Origin: JBKECY01 sp047975025
GTDB taxonomy: Bacteria; Bacillota; Clostridia; Lachnospirales; Lachnospiraceae
Reading direction: 5' to 3'
Length of the DNA stretch: 64,000 nucleotides
Assembly: GCA_047975025.1 (NCBI GenBank)
Contig: JBKECY010000053.1
Span: 58,382 to 122,381, forward strand
Positions 25,799 to 34,639 of this stretch are shown one piece after another; within the stretch, counting starts at the first letter, position 1, and each line of letters begins with the position of its first letter. Below the pieces are notes generated by a model, which was not told where the DNA came from, searched no databases, and worked only from the letters and a program-made list of their open reading frames with translations. The translations under genes and the position numbers were made by a program.

Positions 25799-27088
25799 TT
25801 ATAGGTGGAGCGTTACCCGAAAGGTAGCGCCTCCGCCTTTTGTGTCGTATACCTCGATTTTGCCTTTGTGAAGCCGGATGATTTCGTCTGCAATGCTCAA
25901 CCCCAGTCCGAAATGTTCTTTGGTATGGCGGGAGGCTTCGGCGCGGTAAAAGCGCTCGAAGATGTGTGGTTTATCAGTATCCCGAATGCCCGGGCCGGTA
26001 TCGGAAATCAGCAGGTAAAGTTTTTTTCTTGTGTTTTCAAGTGTCATCGTGATGCTGCCGCCAGCCGGAGTATAGCTTATGGCATTGTCAAGCAGAATAC
26101 TAAGCAGCTGACGTATCCGTTCTTCGTCACAATAGCATTTTGGAAGTTGCTCTTCCGGAAGAATGACGGACAATGTAAGCTTTTTTTCTGCTGCCACACA
26201 CTCATAAGATTCGTACAGACGGAGAAACAGTGTGTCGATTTCTATGCTTTTAGGCGTATAGAACCAGTTTTGGGAGTCGGCGTGGGCAAGGGAAAGCAGG
26301 TTGTCAATCAAGTGTGACATACGCGTACCTTCGCTGCGGATGACTTGACGAAACGTATCGGATTCTGCTTTTGTGGCATAGTCCAAGGCTGAAATATTGG
26401 ACAAAATGACAGTAAGCGGTGAGCGCAGCTCATGTGACGCGCTTGCGATGAACTGAGCCTGCTGGATACGGCTTTCACGTATGGGACGCAGCATGCGGCG
26501 TGTGAACAGCCAGGCGAATATCGTCAGAAGTAAAATGAAGAAAATACTGATTCCCGCATAGGTCAGGCGCTGACGGAGCAGCTGCCCATGCAGGCGGTCC
26601 AGCGGGTTCAGGATAATCAAAGCCAGGGTGCCGTTTTCGCCCGGGATTTTGGCCACGCAGACATTGTAGCCACGATGTTTTTTATCCGTTAGTGTAAAAG
26701 CTGCGCTCTCTGACAATATGCTGTCAGTTGCCAAATCGTTGATATCGAGAGCATAGGATTCTTGAGCGGTACGTGCAGCCAATGCAAACAGTGCAGTGTG
26801 TTGGTCATCGGCGGTCAGTGAAGTATACAGAAAGGTAGAATTTGCATCGTAGAGTCTGAAAAAGAAGTTATAAGAGGCCTCTGTTTCCAGAAGCCAGCTG
26901 TGAGACAGCACAGTCTGTTTTTCGAGATATTGAATCGAAGCATTGGCATTGCCAAGAAACGAAAGATAATTGGTTTCTTTCATTTGTTGTTCAGACACTA
27001 TGAGATAGGCGGCTGAGAGCCCCAGCAATATCAGGCTGGTCGTAACAGCACAAAAAATAGTGAATTGACGATGCAGTTTTTTGAGCAT
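25799..27088 (-). CDS. Membrane sensor histidine kinase
   Basis: A 429-aa kinase. Two membrane helices (about 9-31 and 173-197) flank an extracytoplasmic sensing region of about 140 residues with no domain I recognise. The HisKA box ASHELRSPLTVILSN carries the phosphorylated His, then the ATPase domain with DNAISYTPAGGSI (N box), ISDTGPGI (G1) and FGLGLSIA (G2). The start ATG at 27088 follows GGAGGATGAT; the reading from 27124 is less likely. The gene begins 1 nt after the response-regulator stop. It probably senses an envelope signal and controls the divergent lipoprotein-ABC unit. Confidence 0.92.
   Translation of the reverse strand: MLKKLHRQFTIFCAVTTSLILLGLSAAYLIVSEQQMKETNYLSFLGNANASIQYLEKQTVLSHSWLLETEASYNFFFRLYDANSTFLYTSLTADDQHTALFALAARTAQESYALDINDLATDSILSESAAFTLTDKKHRGYNVCVAKIPGENGTLALIILNPLDRLHGQLLRQRLTYAGISIFFILLLTIFAWLFTRRMLRPIRESRIQQAQFIASASHELRSPLTVILSNISALDYATKAESDTFRQVIRSEGTRMSHLIDNLLSLAHADSQNWFYTPKSIEIDTLFLRLYESYECVAAEKKLTLSVILPEEQLPKCYCDEERIRQLLSILLDNAISYTPAGGSITMTLENTRKKLYLLISDTGPGIRDTDKPHIFERFYRAEASRHTKEHFGLGLSIADEIIRLHKGKIEVYDTKGGGATFRVTLHL
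25804..25841 (+). terminator. Terminator of the polyamine operon inside the convergent kinase gene
   Basis: GGTGGAGCGTTACC (25804-25817) pairs with GGTAGCGCCTCCGCC (25823-25837), with one bulge and wobble pairs, followed by TTTT. It lies within the last codons of the convergent histidine kinase gene. Confidence 0.75.
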
Positions 27089-27089
27089 A

Positions 27090-27767
27090 TCATCCTCCGT
27101 TTCCCAGCCGGTATCCGATACCACGAATGGTCTGTAAAGAGAGGGGGCTGTTTACACTTTTTAAACGGCGCCGAAGAAAGTGAATGTAGTTGTCCAGATT
27201 GCCGTCCTCCACCTCACCGTCAAGTCCCCAGATTTTGGAGAGCAGGGTATGGCGAGGCAGCGTCTGATGAGGGTTTCTCAGAAAAAACTCAAGCAGATCT
27301 GCCTCTCTTTTTGAAAGTGAGCAGGAGAGTCCCTGATTGGTCAGCACCTTTTGCTCCCGGTCGAATGACAGACCGGATAACTCAATGGCAGTACCTCCCT
27401 CCCAGCGATGCGGGCGTCTGCAGATACTGCGGATACGTGCCAGAAGTTCTTCCATGGCAAACGGTTTTACAAGATAGTCATCCGCTCCGTTTTCAAGACC
27501 CGCTACCCGGTCAGAAAGCTCTCCGAGTGCGGTCAGAAGTATGACAGGAGTCATGCCGCCCTTGTTTCGCAGCTGCCGGAGTATCTGCAGACCATCGATG
27601 GAAGGCAGCATTCGATCCAGTAAAATGACTTCATACATGCCCAGCATTGCAAAGGCAAGTCCTTCGTCTCCGTCGTGACTGGTGTCTACTTCATAGCCTT
27701 GCTGTTCTAACTGGAAGCGGACGGAAGCACACAGTTCCCGGTCATCTTCGATCATTAAAATTCGCAT
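27090..27767 (-). CDS. OmpR-family response regulator
   Basis: A 225-aa regulator. The receiver domain (1-115) shows the acidic pair IEDD, the phospho-acceptor Asp in VILLDRMLPSIDG (about residue 51), the Thr in LLTALGE and the Lys in VKPFAMEELLARI. The C-terminal winged-helix DNA-binding domain (about 125-222) has SKREADLLEFFLRNP and the recognition end (VRRRLKSV-like), with YRLG before the C-terminus. Start at 27767 follows CAGGGAGGG. An extended -10 (TGG TATACT, minus strand, 27811-27819) may be its promoter. Likely binds the direct repeats upstream of the divergent gene. Confidence 0.94.
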   Translation of the reverse strand: MRILMIEDDRELCASVRFQLEQQGYEVDTSHDGDEGLAFAMLGMYEVILLDRMLPSIDGLQILRQLRNKGGMTPVILLTALGELSDRVAGLENGADDYLVKPFAMEELLARIRSICRRPHRWEGGTAIELSGLSFDREQKVLTNQGLSCSLSKREADLLEFFLRNPHQTLPRHTLLSKIWGLDGEVEDGNLDNYIHFLRRRLKSVNSPLSLQTIRGIGYRLGNGG

Positions 27768-27841
27768 ATTCCCTCCCTGATACAAGATTGAACCAATAGC
27801 CTTTGAGGATAGTATACCATAGCTGAAAATGCAATTCCAGA

Positions 27842-27859
27842 TTTAGAGGATGTTTAGAG
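27842..27859 (+). promoter_or_regulatory. Direct repeat, candidate response-regulator operator
   Basis: TTTAGAG occurs at 27842-27848 and 27853-27859, an 11-bp period with a 4-bp spacer. It ends 10 bp before TATGAT (27870-27875), which has no -35 match. This is the geometry of PhoB-type boxes that replace the -35. Confidence 0.6.
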
Positions 27860-27902
27860 AATAAGATGGTATGATAGAGATAAGAATCAGTATTGAAGTT
27901 AA

Positions 27903-27918
27903 GGGGGGGGGGATGTAA
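27903..27918 (+). repeat. G10 homopolymer at the ribosome site
   Basis: Ten consecutive G (27903-27912) are followed by ATGTAA and then the real ATG (27919). The run serves as the Shine-Dalgarno region and is long enough to slip in replication. ATGTAA forms a start-stop immediately before the start codon. Confidence 0.75.
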
Positions 27919-30210
27919 ATGAAATCGTTCGTAAAAAGAATTCTGCCTATGTTCCTGGTGGCTGTATTGTGTGTGGGAATGCTGGCAGGATGTCGAAGCG
28001 GGACAGAAGCATCCGAAACACAGAATACTGGGATGGGCAGGTTTGTTGAGTCGGAAGTTCCCCTGCCGGAGCATACGCAAAGGCTCTTAGCGGCGCAGCA
28101 GCTTGCGGAGGGTGCGTTGGGAGTTGTGGCGGCAGCAAATGCAGGGACAAATACTTTTTGGAAAACGTATAATAATGGTATAGACTGGACGCGGGTCTTC
28201 GATCTGGACGAAGGAGAAACCGCTATACGCAGTGCCGCAATCAGCAGCACAGGAGAGGTATACGGTATTTCTAAGTGGAGCCAACTAGAGAATACACAGA
28301 CCACCTATTGGAAATTCGATGCAGTAGGGAACAGGACCCAATTGCAGGTTGGCCTGCCGAACAGTGAGAGCCGGGTGCTGGAGGAAATGAAAGTATCAAG
28401 TGACGGACAGCTTTTCGCAGCAGACAACCGTGGTATAATCTATCACATACGGCCGGAAGACGGCAGTATTGTAATGACCTATGAAACAGGAGAGCAGTAT
28501 ATGGACTCCTTTTTCATACTCGACGGTACCCTGCTGATACCTGGGTGGCTGAATGTTTTTCAGTATGATATTGCAACGGGAGAACAAACGGAGCCCAATC
28601 AAGCCCTGTTAAAGTTCTGGGAACAGAATCGGATAGCACGTACATCCAGTTCCCTGGATTTCAGCAGCAAGGTCGCTTTTGCTACAGGTGACACTGCATT
28701 GCGGTATTTTTGCGATGATTCGGGAGTCTATACCTATTCTGATACGGGCAGCAGAATAGAGCAGATTGCAGATACGGATCTTACAAGTTTGAAGAGCCCC
28801 GATATCATAGACTTTCAGGAAATGATTGTGAGCAGCGAGGAAGAGTTCTGGATACTTTGCAGTGAATTAAACCGTTCTCATCTGTATCAGTATGTCTATT
28901 CCAAGGAGATACCTACGAGACCGAGTACGGAGATTAAGGTCTATTCTCTTTACGAGCATGCGGAACTTAGACAGGCGATAGCCTCCTTTAGAAAAAACAA
29001 TCCCAATCAGTATGTCAGTCTGGAAATTGGAATGGCAGCAGAGGGGATTACAGTGCGTGACGCGCTTAAGACACTTAAGACAAATATGCAGGAAGCAGCG
29101 GGTCCTGATATTCTGATACTGGATGATATGCCGCTGGAAGCTGCTATGGCGCAGGGAGTGCTGGCCGATCTGACAGATTTGGTAAATGAAGTGGAGGGGC
29201 AGGATGGTCTGCAGGAGAGTGTAAAGGGCGCCTATGCTAAGGAAGGACAGATTCTGGCAATTCCAACGGGTGTAAAGCTCCCCTTCATCGAAGGAGAGAG
29301 CAGTGCGGTTGCACAAGTTACAGATTTTACCGCGCTTGCGGCTGTCATAGAGAAACTACGAAGTGAAACTTCTCAGAATGAGATTCTGCAATATCCAACA
29401 TATTATAATGGAGCCGGAGAAGATTTACTCCAGCTGTTTTATTCCTATTGTGTCAATGCATGGATGCGGGAAGACAGAACGCTGGATTCGGAAGGATTGG
29501 CTGTGTTTTATGAAACGATTCAGCAGATTGGGGCAATAGAGAACCCGCAGCGAAAAAACACAGAAGGGGCGGGAGAGCCGCTGTGGCAGGCAGGCTATTT
29601 GGATAACAGGGGGTTAGATGATTGTGTCATGGATTATGTATTGGAGGATACGGTACTTAGCGTAGGCCCGGTAGGCGGAATAGAGTCCTATGCGATACTT
29701 TTGGCGGTTAATAAGGAAAGAGAAGATCTTTCGCTGCGATTGTTGCAAGGACAAGGGGAAGCGGTCTATCTTCCGTCCATGATTGCAGGCATCAATGCAC
29801 AGAGTAAAAACAAGGAACAGGCGGCAGAATTCGTAGCGCATTTACTCTCAAAAAATGTACAGATGGACAACAGCAACAGTGTATTTCCCGTCAATCTGGA
29901 GGCTTTGGAGCAGATGCTGGGAAAGAAGGGAGGAAGTGAACTGGGGCTTAGCAGAAGTACGACAGATGAGCATGGGGTTGAAAAGTCAATTAGCATCACA
30001 GTGCAGCCGCTGGAGAAAACAGAAAGCGAAGAGCTAAAAAAGATACTGCGTTCGGTGAAAGAGGCAAGTTACCAGGACAAGATCTTAGAAGAGATAATAC
30101 TTACACAAGGAAACAAGGTGCTGGAGGGGAGCCAGTCGGTAGACGAAGCTGTGAAGACGGCCGTACAAGAAGCAGATGCATATCTGGACGAATCAGGTAA
30201 AAGGGATTGA
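27919..30210 (+). CDS. Large lipoprotein: propeller-like region plus solute-binding domain
   Basis: A 763-aa lipoprotein (lipobox LAGC, Cys at about residue 25). Residues about 60-330 show repeated short strands with aromatic-Gly spacing (ISSTGEVYGISK, VSSDGQLFAADNRGIIY, DSGVYTYSDTG), suggesting a beta-propeller. Residues about 340-700 resemble family 1 extracellular solute-binding proteins (RQAIASFRKNNPNQYVSLEI, then GPDILILDDMPLEAAMAQGVLADLTDLV). No import permease is nearby; instead an ABC-2 exporter follows. It may be a sensor or accessory protein of that exporter; the function is unknown. The control region has a regulator-like repeat and a G10 run. Confidence 0.8.
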   Translation: MKSFVKRILPMFLVAVLCVGMLAGCRSGTEASETQNTGMGRFVESEVPLPEHTQRLLAAQQLAEGALGVVAAANAGTNTFWKTYNNGIDWTRVFDLDEGETAIRSAAISSTGEVYGISKWSQLENTQTTYWKFDAVGNRTQLQVGLPNSESRVLEEMKVSSDGQLFAADNRGIIYHIRPEDGSIVMTYETGEQYMDSFFILDGTLLIPGWLNVFQYDIATGEQTEPNQALLKFWEQNRIARTSSSLDFSSKVAFATGDTALRYFCDDSGVYTYSDTGSRIEQIADTDLTSLKSPDIIDFQEMIVSSEEEFWILCSELNRSHLYQYVYSKEIPTRPSTEIKVYSLYEHAELRQAIASFRKNNPNQYVSLEIGMAAEGITVRDALKTLKTNMQEAAGPDILILDDMPLEAAMAQGVLADLTDLVNEVEGQDGLQESVKGAYAKEGQILAIPTGVKLPFIEGESSAVAQVTDFTALAAVIEKLRSETSQNEILQYPTYYNGAGEDLLQLFYSYCVNAWMREDRTLDSEGLAVFYETIQQIGAIENPQRKNTEGAGEPLWQAGYLDNRGLDDCVMDYVLEDTVLSVGPVGGIESYAILLAVNKEREDLSLRLLQGQGEAVYLPSMIAGINAQSKNKEQAAEFVAHLLSKNVQMDNSNSVFPVNLEALEQMLGKKGGSELGLSRSTTDEHGVEKSISITVQPLEKTESEELKKILRSVKEASYQDKILEEIILTQGNKVLEGSQSVDEAVKTAVQEADAYLDESGKRD

Positions 30211-30235
30211 CAAAACCTGACATTTATACTATTGT
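30207..30235 (+). promoter_or_regulatory. Promoter of the ABC-2 exporter genes
   Basis: TTGACA (30207-30212) overlaps the lipoprotein stop codon; 17-bp spacer; TATTGT (30230-30235). Confidence 0.75.
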
Positions 30236-30275
30236 ATTAGTTGAGTAATACAAATGGTCAACTATGGAGGGGAAT

Positions 30276-31004
30276 ATGATTCGAGTTAATTCAGTGACGA
30301 AACGATATGGGAAGATGACAGCAAACCAGGATATTAATATGTTGGTCAAACCAGGGGAACTAACCGTCCTTTTAGGGCCAAATGGTGCAGGCAAATCAAC
30401 CTTGATTAAATGTATTTGCGGACTGCTTAGATTTGAAGGTGAAATTAAAATTGCCGGGAATGATAACCGCAGTATACAGGCACGAAAAATGCTGGGCTAT
30501 ATTCCGGAACTGCCGGCTATGTATAACATGCTTACGGTCTATGAGCATCTGGAGTTCATTGCCAAAGCCTATCGATTAAAAGATTGGAAGCCTTGGGCAG
30601 ATGAACTGCTGGAGCGCTTTGAACTTGCGGATAAAGTAAAAAAACTGGGCAAGGAACTTTCCAAAGGAATGCAGCAAAAAGTCAGCATTTGCTGTGCTTT
30701 GCTGCCCAAACCCAGAGCGATTATCTTTGATGAGCCCTTCGTGGGCCTGGACCCTCATGCGGTGCGGGAGCTGAAGAACTATATGAGAGAAGCACGTGAC
30801 GAGGGGGCGGCGCTCATTGTCAGCACGCATATGATTGACAGTATGGAAGAAAGCTGGGATACCACACATATTATGATGCAGGGTAAGATTGAAGCGACCC
30901 GAAGACGGGATGAGATGGAGGCCGATGAAAAGCTGGAAGAGCTGTTCTTCGAAATCACTGAAGGCACGAAAGATGAGGCCGATGAGGTACTGACGCATGA
31001 ATAG
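30276..31004 (+). CDS. ABC-2 type transporter ATP-binding protein
   Basis: A 242-aa ATPase with Walker A GPNGAGKST (about 36-44), signature LSKGMQQKVSICCAL (about 127-141), Walker B AIIFDEPFVGLD (about 148-159) and the switch His in VSTHM. It is of the exporter type with the C-terminal E-rich extension (MEADEKLEELFFEI). ATG 30276 has GGAGGGGAAT; the ATG at 30264 is too early. Its end overlaps the next gene by 8 nt (ATGAATAG), so the two are translationally coupled. Confidence 0.94.
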   Translation: MIRVNSVTKRYGKMTANQDINMLVKPGELTVLLGPNGAGKSTLIKCICGLLRFEGEIKIAGNDNRSIQARKMLGYIPELPAMYNMLTVYEHLEFIAKAYRLKDWKPWADELLERFELADKVKKLGKELSKGMQQKVSICCALLPKPRAIIFDEPFVGLDPHAVRELKNYMREARDEGAALIVSTHMIDSMEESWDTTHIMMQGKIEATRRRDEMEADEKLEELFFEITEGTKDEADEVLTHE

Positions 31005-32613
31005 AAGTATCTTTTATCTGGCCAGAAAAACCATAAAAAATCAGCTGCTGCAGATTAAGACGCATCCGGCGAAAGCCGTTCCCTATCTTATCTTGGTGGC
31101 AGTTATGTTATTCTCCTTGCTGCCAAGTTTCTTCGGAGAGGGTGCGTCAGCCGAGTCCATGGGGACACTGGACAGCAGATGGCTTAAGCTGGGGCTTTTT
31201 GCCTATTTAATGCTGTTTTGGACCATGAGTATTGCCAAAGGTCTGGAAAAAGGAGCAAGCTTTTTTGATATGGCCGATGTGAATTTCCTATTTGTGTCAC
31301 CGCTGAATCCCAAAGGAATCCTGATGTACGGACTGGCAAGGGAACTGGTGCGTAATGTTCTGGCGGGATTTTTTATCTTGTTCATGGGCGCCTTCCTGAA
31401 GTCTTCATTTAATATATCCTTTCCGGGACTGTTGTTGCTGCTGTTGTTTTATGTCATCGCCCAGCTGCTGATGCAAATCATGGCTGTGGTCATCTATACC
31501 TATACAAATCAGCGGCAGACCGCTAAGAAACTGGTGATTGCGCTGGCACTTGCCGTATGCGTGCCATTACTGGTAACGATTGGAACCTCGTATATGTCAT
31601 CAGGAGATATTGTGGCAGCGGCGCTGACCGGGATGCAGTCGGAGGGGCTGTGGTTCATACCGGTAGCAGGTTGGGCAACGGAAGGTGTGTATGCATTACT
31701 TTTTGGAGGAAACACAGTATTCCTGACAGCAGTGGCGGCGCTTGCAGCCTTTGTTGTGGTCTTTTTACTGTTACTGTTCCTTGGAAAAACCGATTATTAT
31801 GAGGGCGTATTGATTGCGACGGAGACCGGATTCCAGAAAAAAGAGGCAGCGGCTTCCGGTGATCTTCAGAAAATGACGGCAACGGACAGAAAACTGAAAA
31901 TTCGTGAGAACGCAAAGATTTGGGGCGAGGGAGCAAAAGTGTTGTTCGGCAAGCATATGATTGAGAGCACCCGAAGTGCCCGTTTCAAAATCTTTGATGT
32001 TTCCTCCTTAGTTATTATAATCACAGCCATACTGGTCGCGCTCTTTAGCGGAGATGGCGGCGGTGGCGGTACACTACTGGTCATCATGGCAATTTTGATG
32101 TATGTGCAGCTGTTCATGATCGGTACGGGGCTGGGATTAAAGGAATTATATATGCATTATATTTTTATGATTCCGGCAAGTTCAATCACTAAACTGCTCT
32201 GGAGCAATATGGAAGTTGCCATCAAATCTTTATGCAGCTATTGCATTGGTTTTGTGGCAGTGGGAGTTATTTTAAAGAGCAATCCGCTGCATGTGCTGCT
32301 GTGTATTGTAACTTCCTTTTGCTTTGTATTGGTGTTGCTTGCAGTCAATCTTCTGTCAATGCGGTTGTTTACCAATATGATCAATCAGGGAATTCTCGTG
32401 ATGCTTTATATGCTTTCTGTCATTTTAGTGATGGCTCCGGGGGTCGCAGGAGGTGTGATTCTGGCTGTCGTATTGTCCAATGCGGCCAGCATACCGGCAG
32501 CATTGCTTGTGCTGACCGGCTGGGAGCTTCTGGCCTCTCTCATCTGTTTTTATCTGGCGCGTGGAATCCTGGATACATGCGATATGGAAGTCATGCCTAA
32601 TAAAATGAAATAA
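30997..32613 (+). CDS. ABC-2 type exporter permease
   Basis: A 538-aa membrane protein with about ten to twelve hydrophobic segments (for example about 28-45, 65-85, 120-165, 180-200, 240-262, 325-390, 400-500). After the fifth segments there is a cytoplasmic stretch (about 275-315: GFQKKEAAASGDLQKMTATDRKLK). It resembles the 'putative ABC exporter' permeases of clostridia (BcrB/YhaP-like size). The substrate is unknown. Coupled to the ATPase gene and downstream of the two-component system and lipoprotein, which suggests an envelope stress or drug/peptide export role (inference). Confidence 0.82.
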   Translation: MNRSIFYLARKTIKNQLLQIKTHPAKAVPYLILVAVMLFSLLPSFFGEGASAESMGTLDSRWLKLGLFAYLMLFWTMSIAKGLEKGASFFDMADVNFLFVSPLNPKGILMYGLARELVRNVLAGFFILFMGAFLKSSFNISFPGLLLLLLFYVIAQLLMQIMAVVIYTYTNQRQTAKKLVIALALAVCVPLLVTIGTSYMSSGDIVAAALTGMQSEGLWFIPVAGWATEGVYALLFGGNTVFLTAVAALAAFVVVFLLLLFLGKTDYYEGVLIATETGFQKKEAAASGDLQKMTATDRKLKIRENAKIWGEGAKVLFGKHMIESTRSARFKIFDVSSLVIIITAILVALFSGDGGGGGTLLVIMAILMYVQLFMIGTGLGLKELYMHYIFMIPASSITKLLWSNMEVAIKSLCSYCIGFVAVGVILKSNPLHVLLCIVTSFCFVLVLLAVNLLSMRLFTNMINQGILVMLYMLSVILVMAPGVAGGVILAVVLSNAASIPAALLVLTGWELLASLICFYLARGILDTCDMEVMPNKMK

Positions 32614-32651
32614 CAATGAAATAATTGGGTGCTGGTTTTAGAAAAACTTAA

Positions 32652-32680
32652 TTATTATCTCATTTCGTTTATGTTATAAT
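32652..32680 (+). promoter_or_regulatory. Promoter of the clpX-like gene
   Basis: TATAAT (32675-32680) with TGT before it (extended -10). The -35 (TTATTA, 32652-32657) is weak. Copies of TTATCTC and GAGATAA, and of TTTCGTT and AACGAAA, flank it. Confidence 0.6.
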
Positions 32681-32714
32681 CAAAAAAAGAGATAACGAAA
32701 GAGAGGTGCTCTTT

Positions 32715-34121
32715 ATGAGTGATTATGATAAGGATAACCAGTCGGATGAACTTCAGAAGTCTGATACAGATATAGTCGATGAAACAACAACAGAAGATGA
32801 TTCTAAGCAGTATGAAAAAGTGTGCATGCTGTGTCGCCGGCCGGAGAGCAAGACCGGTCCGATGATGAGTCTTCCGAATCATGTGTTTATCTGCAGTGAT
32901 TGTATGCAGAGAAGTTTTGACAGTATGAAGAACAGCAACATCAATTACAGCGACCTGATGAAAATGTCCAATATGATGGACATGAATGAATTGCAGTCGC
33001 AGATTCCCAAAAAGCAGCAGGTCAAGAAGCGTGCACCCAAGGAAGAAGTGGTCAAAGCCGCCATTGATATTAAGGATGTACCGGCTCCACACAAGATCAA
33101 GGCTTCTCTGGATGAATATGTTATCGGTCAGGATCATGCGAAGAAAGTCATGTCGGTTGCCGTATACAATCACTACAAACGTGTAGCAACGAACACAATG
33201 GAAGAAATCCAGATTGAGAAGTCGAACATGCTGATGATTGGGCCGACCGGCTCAGGCAAGACCTATCTGGTCAAGACGTTTGCCAGAATCCTGGATGTCC
33301 CGCTTGCAATAACGGATGCCACATCCCTTACCGAAGCAGGTTATATCGGAGATGATATTGAAAGCGTTATTTCCAAGTTACTGGCTGCAGCAGATAACGA
33401 CGTTGAAAAGGCAGAGCGGGGAATTGTATTCATTGACGAGATCGATAAACTTGCGAAGAAGAAAAATACCAACCAGAGGGATGTCAGCGGTGAATCGGTA
33501 CAGCAGGGTATGCTAAAGCTTCTCGAGGGAAGTGAAGTGGAAGTGCCGGTGGGGGCCACCAGCAAGAATGCAATGGTTCCGCTTACAACGGTCAACACAC
33601 AGAATATTCTGTTCATCTGCGGCGGTGCTTTCCCGGGACTTGACAGTATTATCAAGGAGCGTTTGAACAAACAGTCTTCCATAGGATTTCAGGCTGACCT
33701 TAAGGACAAGTACGATGGAGATGAGGCGCTGCTGGAAAAGGTGACGGTAGATGATATCAAGACCTTTGGCATGATTCCTGAGTTTATTGGTCGTCTTCCC
33801 ATTATATTTACGCTTAGGGGATTGACAAATGACATGCTGGTACGTATATTAAAAGAACCTAGAAATGCGATTCTTCAGCAATATCAGAAGCTGTTACAGC
33901 TAGATGAAGTGAAGCTGGAATTTGATGATGAGGCATTGGAGGCAATCGCGAAACGTGCACTTGAGAAGCATACAGGTGCCAGGGCACTTAGAGCAATCCT
34001 TGAGGAACTGATGCTGGATATTATGTATGAAATACCGAAAGATGATAATATTGGCCAAGTAATTATTACAAGAGAGTATGTAGAGCAAAGAGGCGGTCCG
34101 CAGATAGTTCTAAGAGGTTGA
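32715..34121 (+). CDS. clpX: ClpX-like AAA+ unfoldase, variant without RKH loop
   Basis: A 468-aa ClpX-family ATPase (usual length about 420). An acidic N-terminal extension (about 1-37) precedes a Cys4 zinc domain (CMLC...CSDC, about 38-63), a linker, then the AAA+ core: Walker A GPTGSGKT (about 176-183), Walker B FIDEIDKLA, arginine fingers in GARALRAI. The ClpP-binding IGF loop is present (SSIGFQ), so it should dock to ClpP. Three substrate-handling loops differ from standard ClpX: pore-1 is GYIG not GYVG, pore-2 SGESVQQ not SGEGVQQ, and the RKH loop is replaced by GATSKNAMVP. It is not beside clpP or tig. It is probably a paralogue with its own substrates. Confidence 0.88.
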   Translation: MSDYDKDNQSDELQKSDTDIVDETTTEDDSKQYEKVCMLCRRPESKTGPMMSLPNHVFICSDCMQRSFDSMKNSNINYSDLMKMSNMMDMNELQSQIPKKQQVKKRAPKEEVVKAAIDIKDVPAPHKIKASLDEYVIGQDHAKKVMSVAVYNHYKRVATNTMEEIQIEKSNMLMIGPTGSGKTYLVKTFARILDVPLAITDATSLTEAGYIGDDIESVISKLLAAADNDVEKAERGIVFIDEIDKLAKKKNTNQRDVSGESVQQGMLKLLEGSEVEVPVGATSKNAMVPLTTVNTQNILFICGGAFPGLDSIIKERLNKQSSIGFQADLKDKYDGDEALLEKVTVDDIKTFGMIPEFIGRLPIIFTLRGLTNDMLVRILKEPRNAILQQYQKLLQLDEVKLEFDDEALEAIAKRALEKHTGARALRAILEELMLDIMYEIPKDDNIGQVIITREYVEQRGGPQIVLRG

Positions 34122-34172
34122 TCTGGGAAGTAAGAGCAGTGGATAACAGAGGTTAGTAAGGAGGCGAAGAGT

Positions 34173-34631
34173 ATGTCAGATGATTTTTTTAAAGATCTTG
34201 GGGATTCAGTCAGCAGAGTAGCAAGAAACCTGGGTGAGAAGACAGAGGGCTTTATAGACGGACAGAAAATACGCAACAAAAGTGCGACACTCCAGCGTGA
34301 AGTTGACAAGAAGTTCAAGGAGATGGGTACCATCCTGTATAATCGTTACGTAGGCGGAGAGATCATTGATGAAGAATTAGCGGATATCTGTGATCAAATT
34401 ACGCGGGATAAAGTTGAGATTGCAAAATGCAAAGAGGACTTGGCGAGTATTAAAGGCAGGACAGTCTGCCCGGCCTGTGGACAACAGGTAGATAAAGGCG
34501 CAGCTTTTTGTATGTTCTGTGGTGTAAAGCTGGATGAAAACGATGTCGAGGACGCAGAGTTCGTCGATGAAGAAGACAGCAGTGAAAGTGGAGAAACAGA
34601 AGAAACCGAAGCCAAAACGAGCGACGAATAG
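34173..34631 (+). CDS. Coiled-coil zinc-ribbon protein
   Basis: A 152-aa protein of no family I can name. Residues about 1-90 are helical and charged with heptad spacing. A zinc ribbon Cys-x2-Cys-x10-Cys-x2-Cys (CPACGQ...FCMFCG) is at about 98-116. The tail (about 118-152) is very acidic (Glu, Asp, Ser), so it may bind a basic partner. AAGGAGG lies well before the ATG. It follows the ClpX-like gene by 51 nt and is 8 nt before the LspA-like gene, so the three are probably co-transcribed. Confidence 0.75.
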   Translation: MSDDFFKDLGDSVSRVARNLGEKTEGFIDGQKIRNKSATLQREVDKKFKEMGTILYNRYVGGEIIDEELADICDQITRDKVEIAKCKEDLASIKGRTVCPACGQQVDKGAAFCMFCGVKLDENDVEDAEFVDEEDSSESGETEETEAKTSDE

Positions 34632-34639
34632 GAGACAGT

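Noticed and set aside
32655..32700. Operator formed by TTATCTC/GAGATAA and TTTCGTT/AACGAAA around the clpX-like promoter
   Set aside because: The complementary blocks are not nested and do not form one symmetric site; could be chance in A/T-rich DNA.
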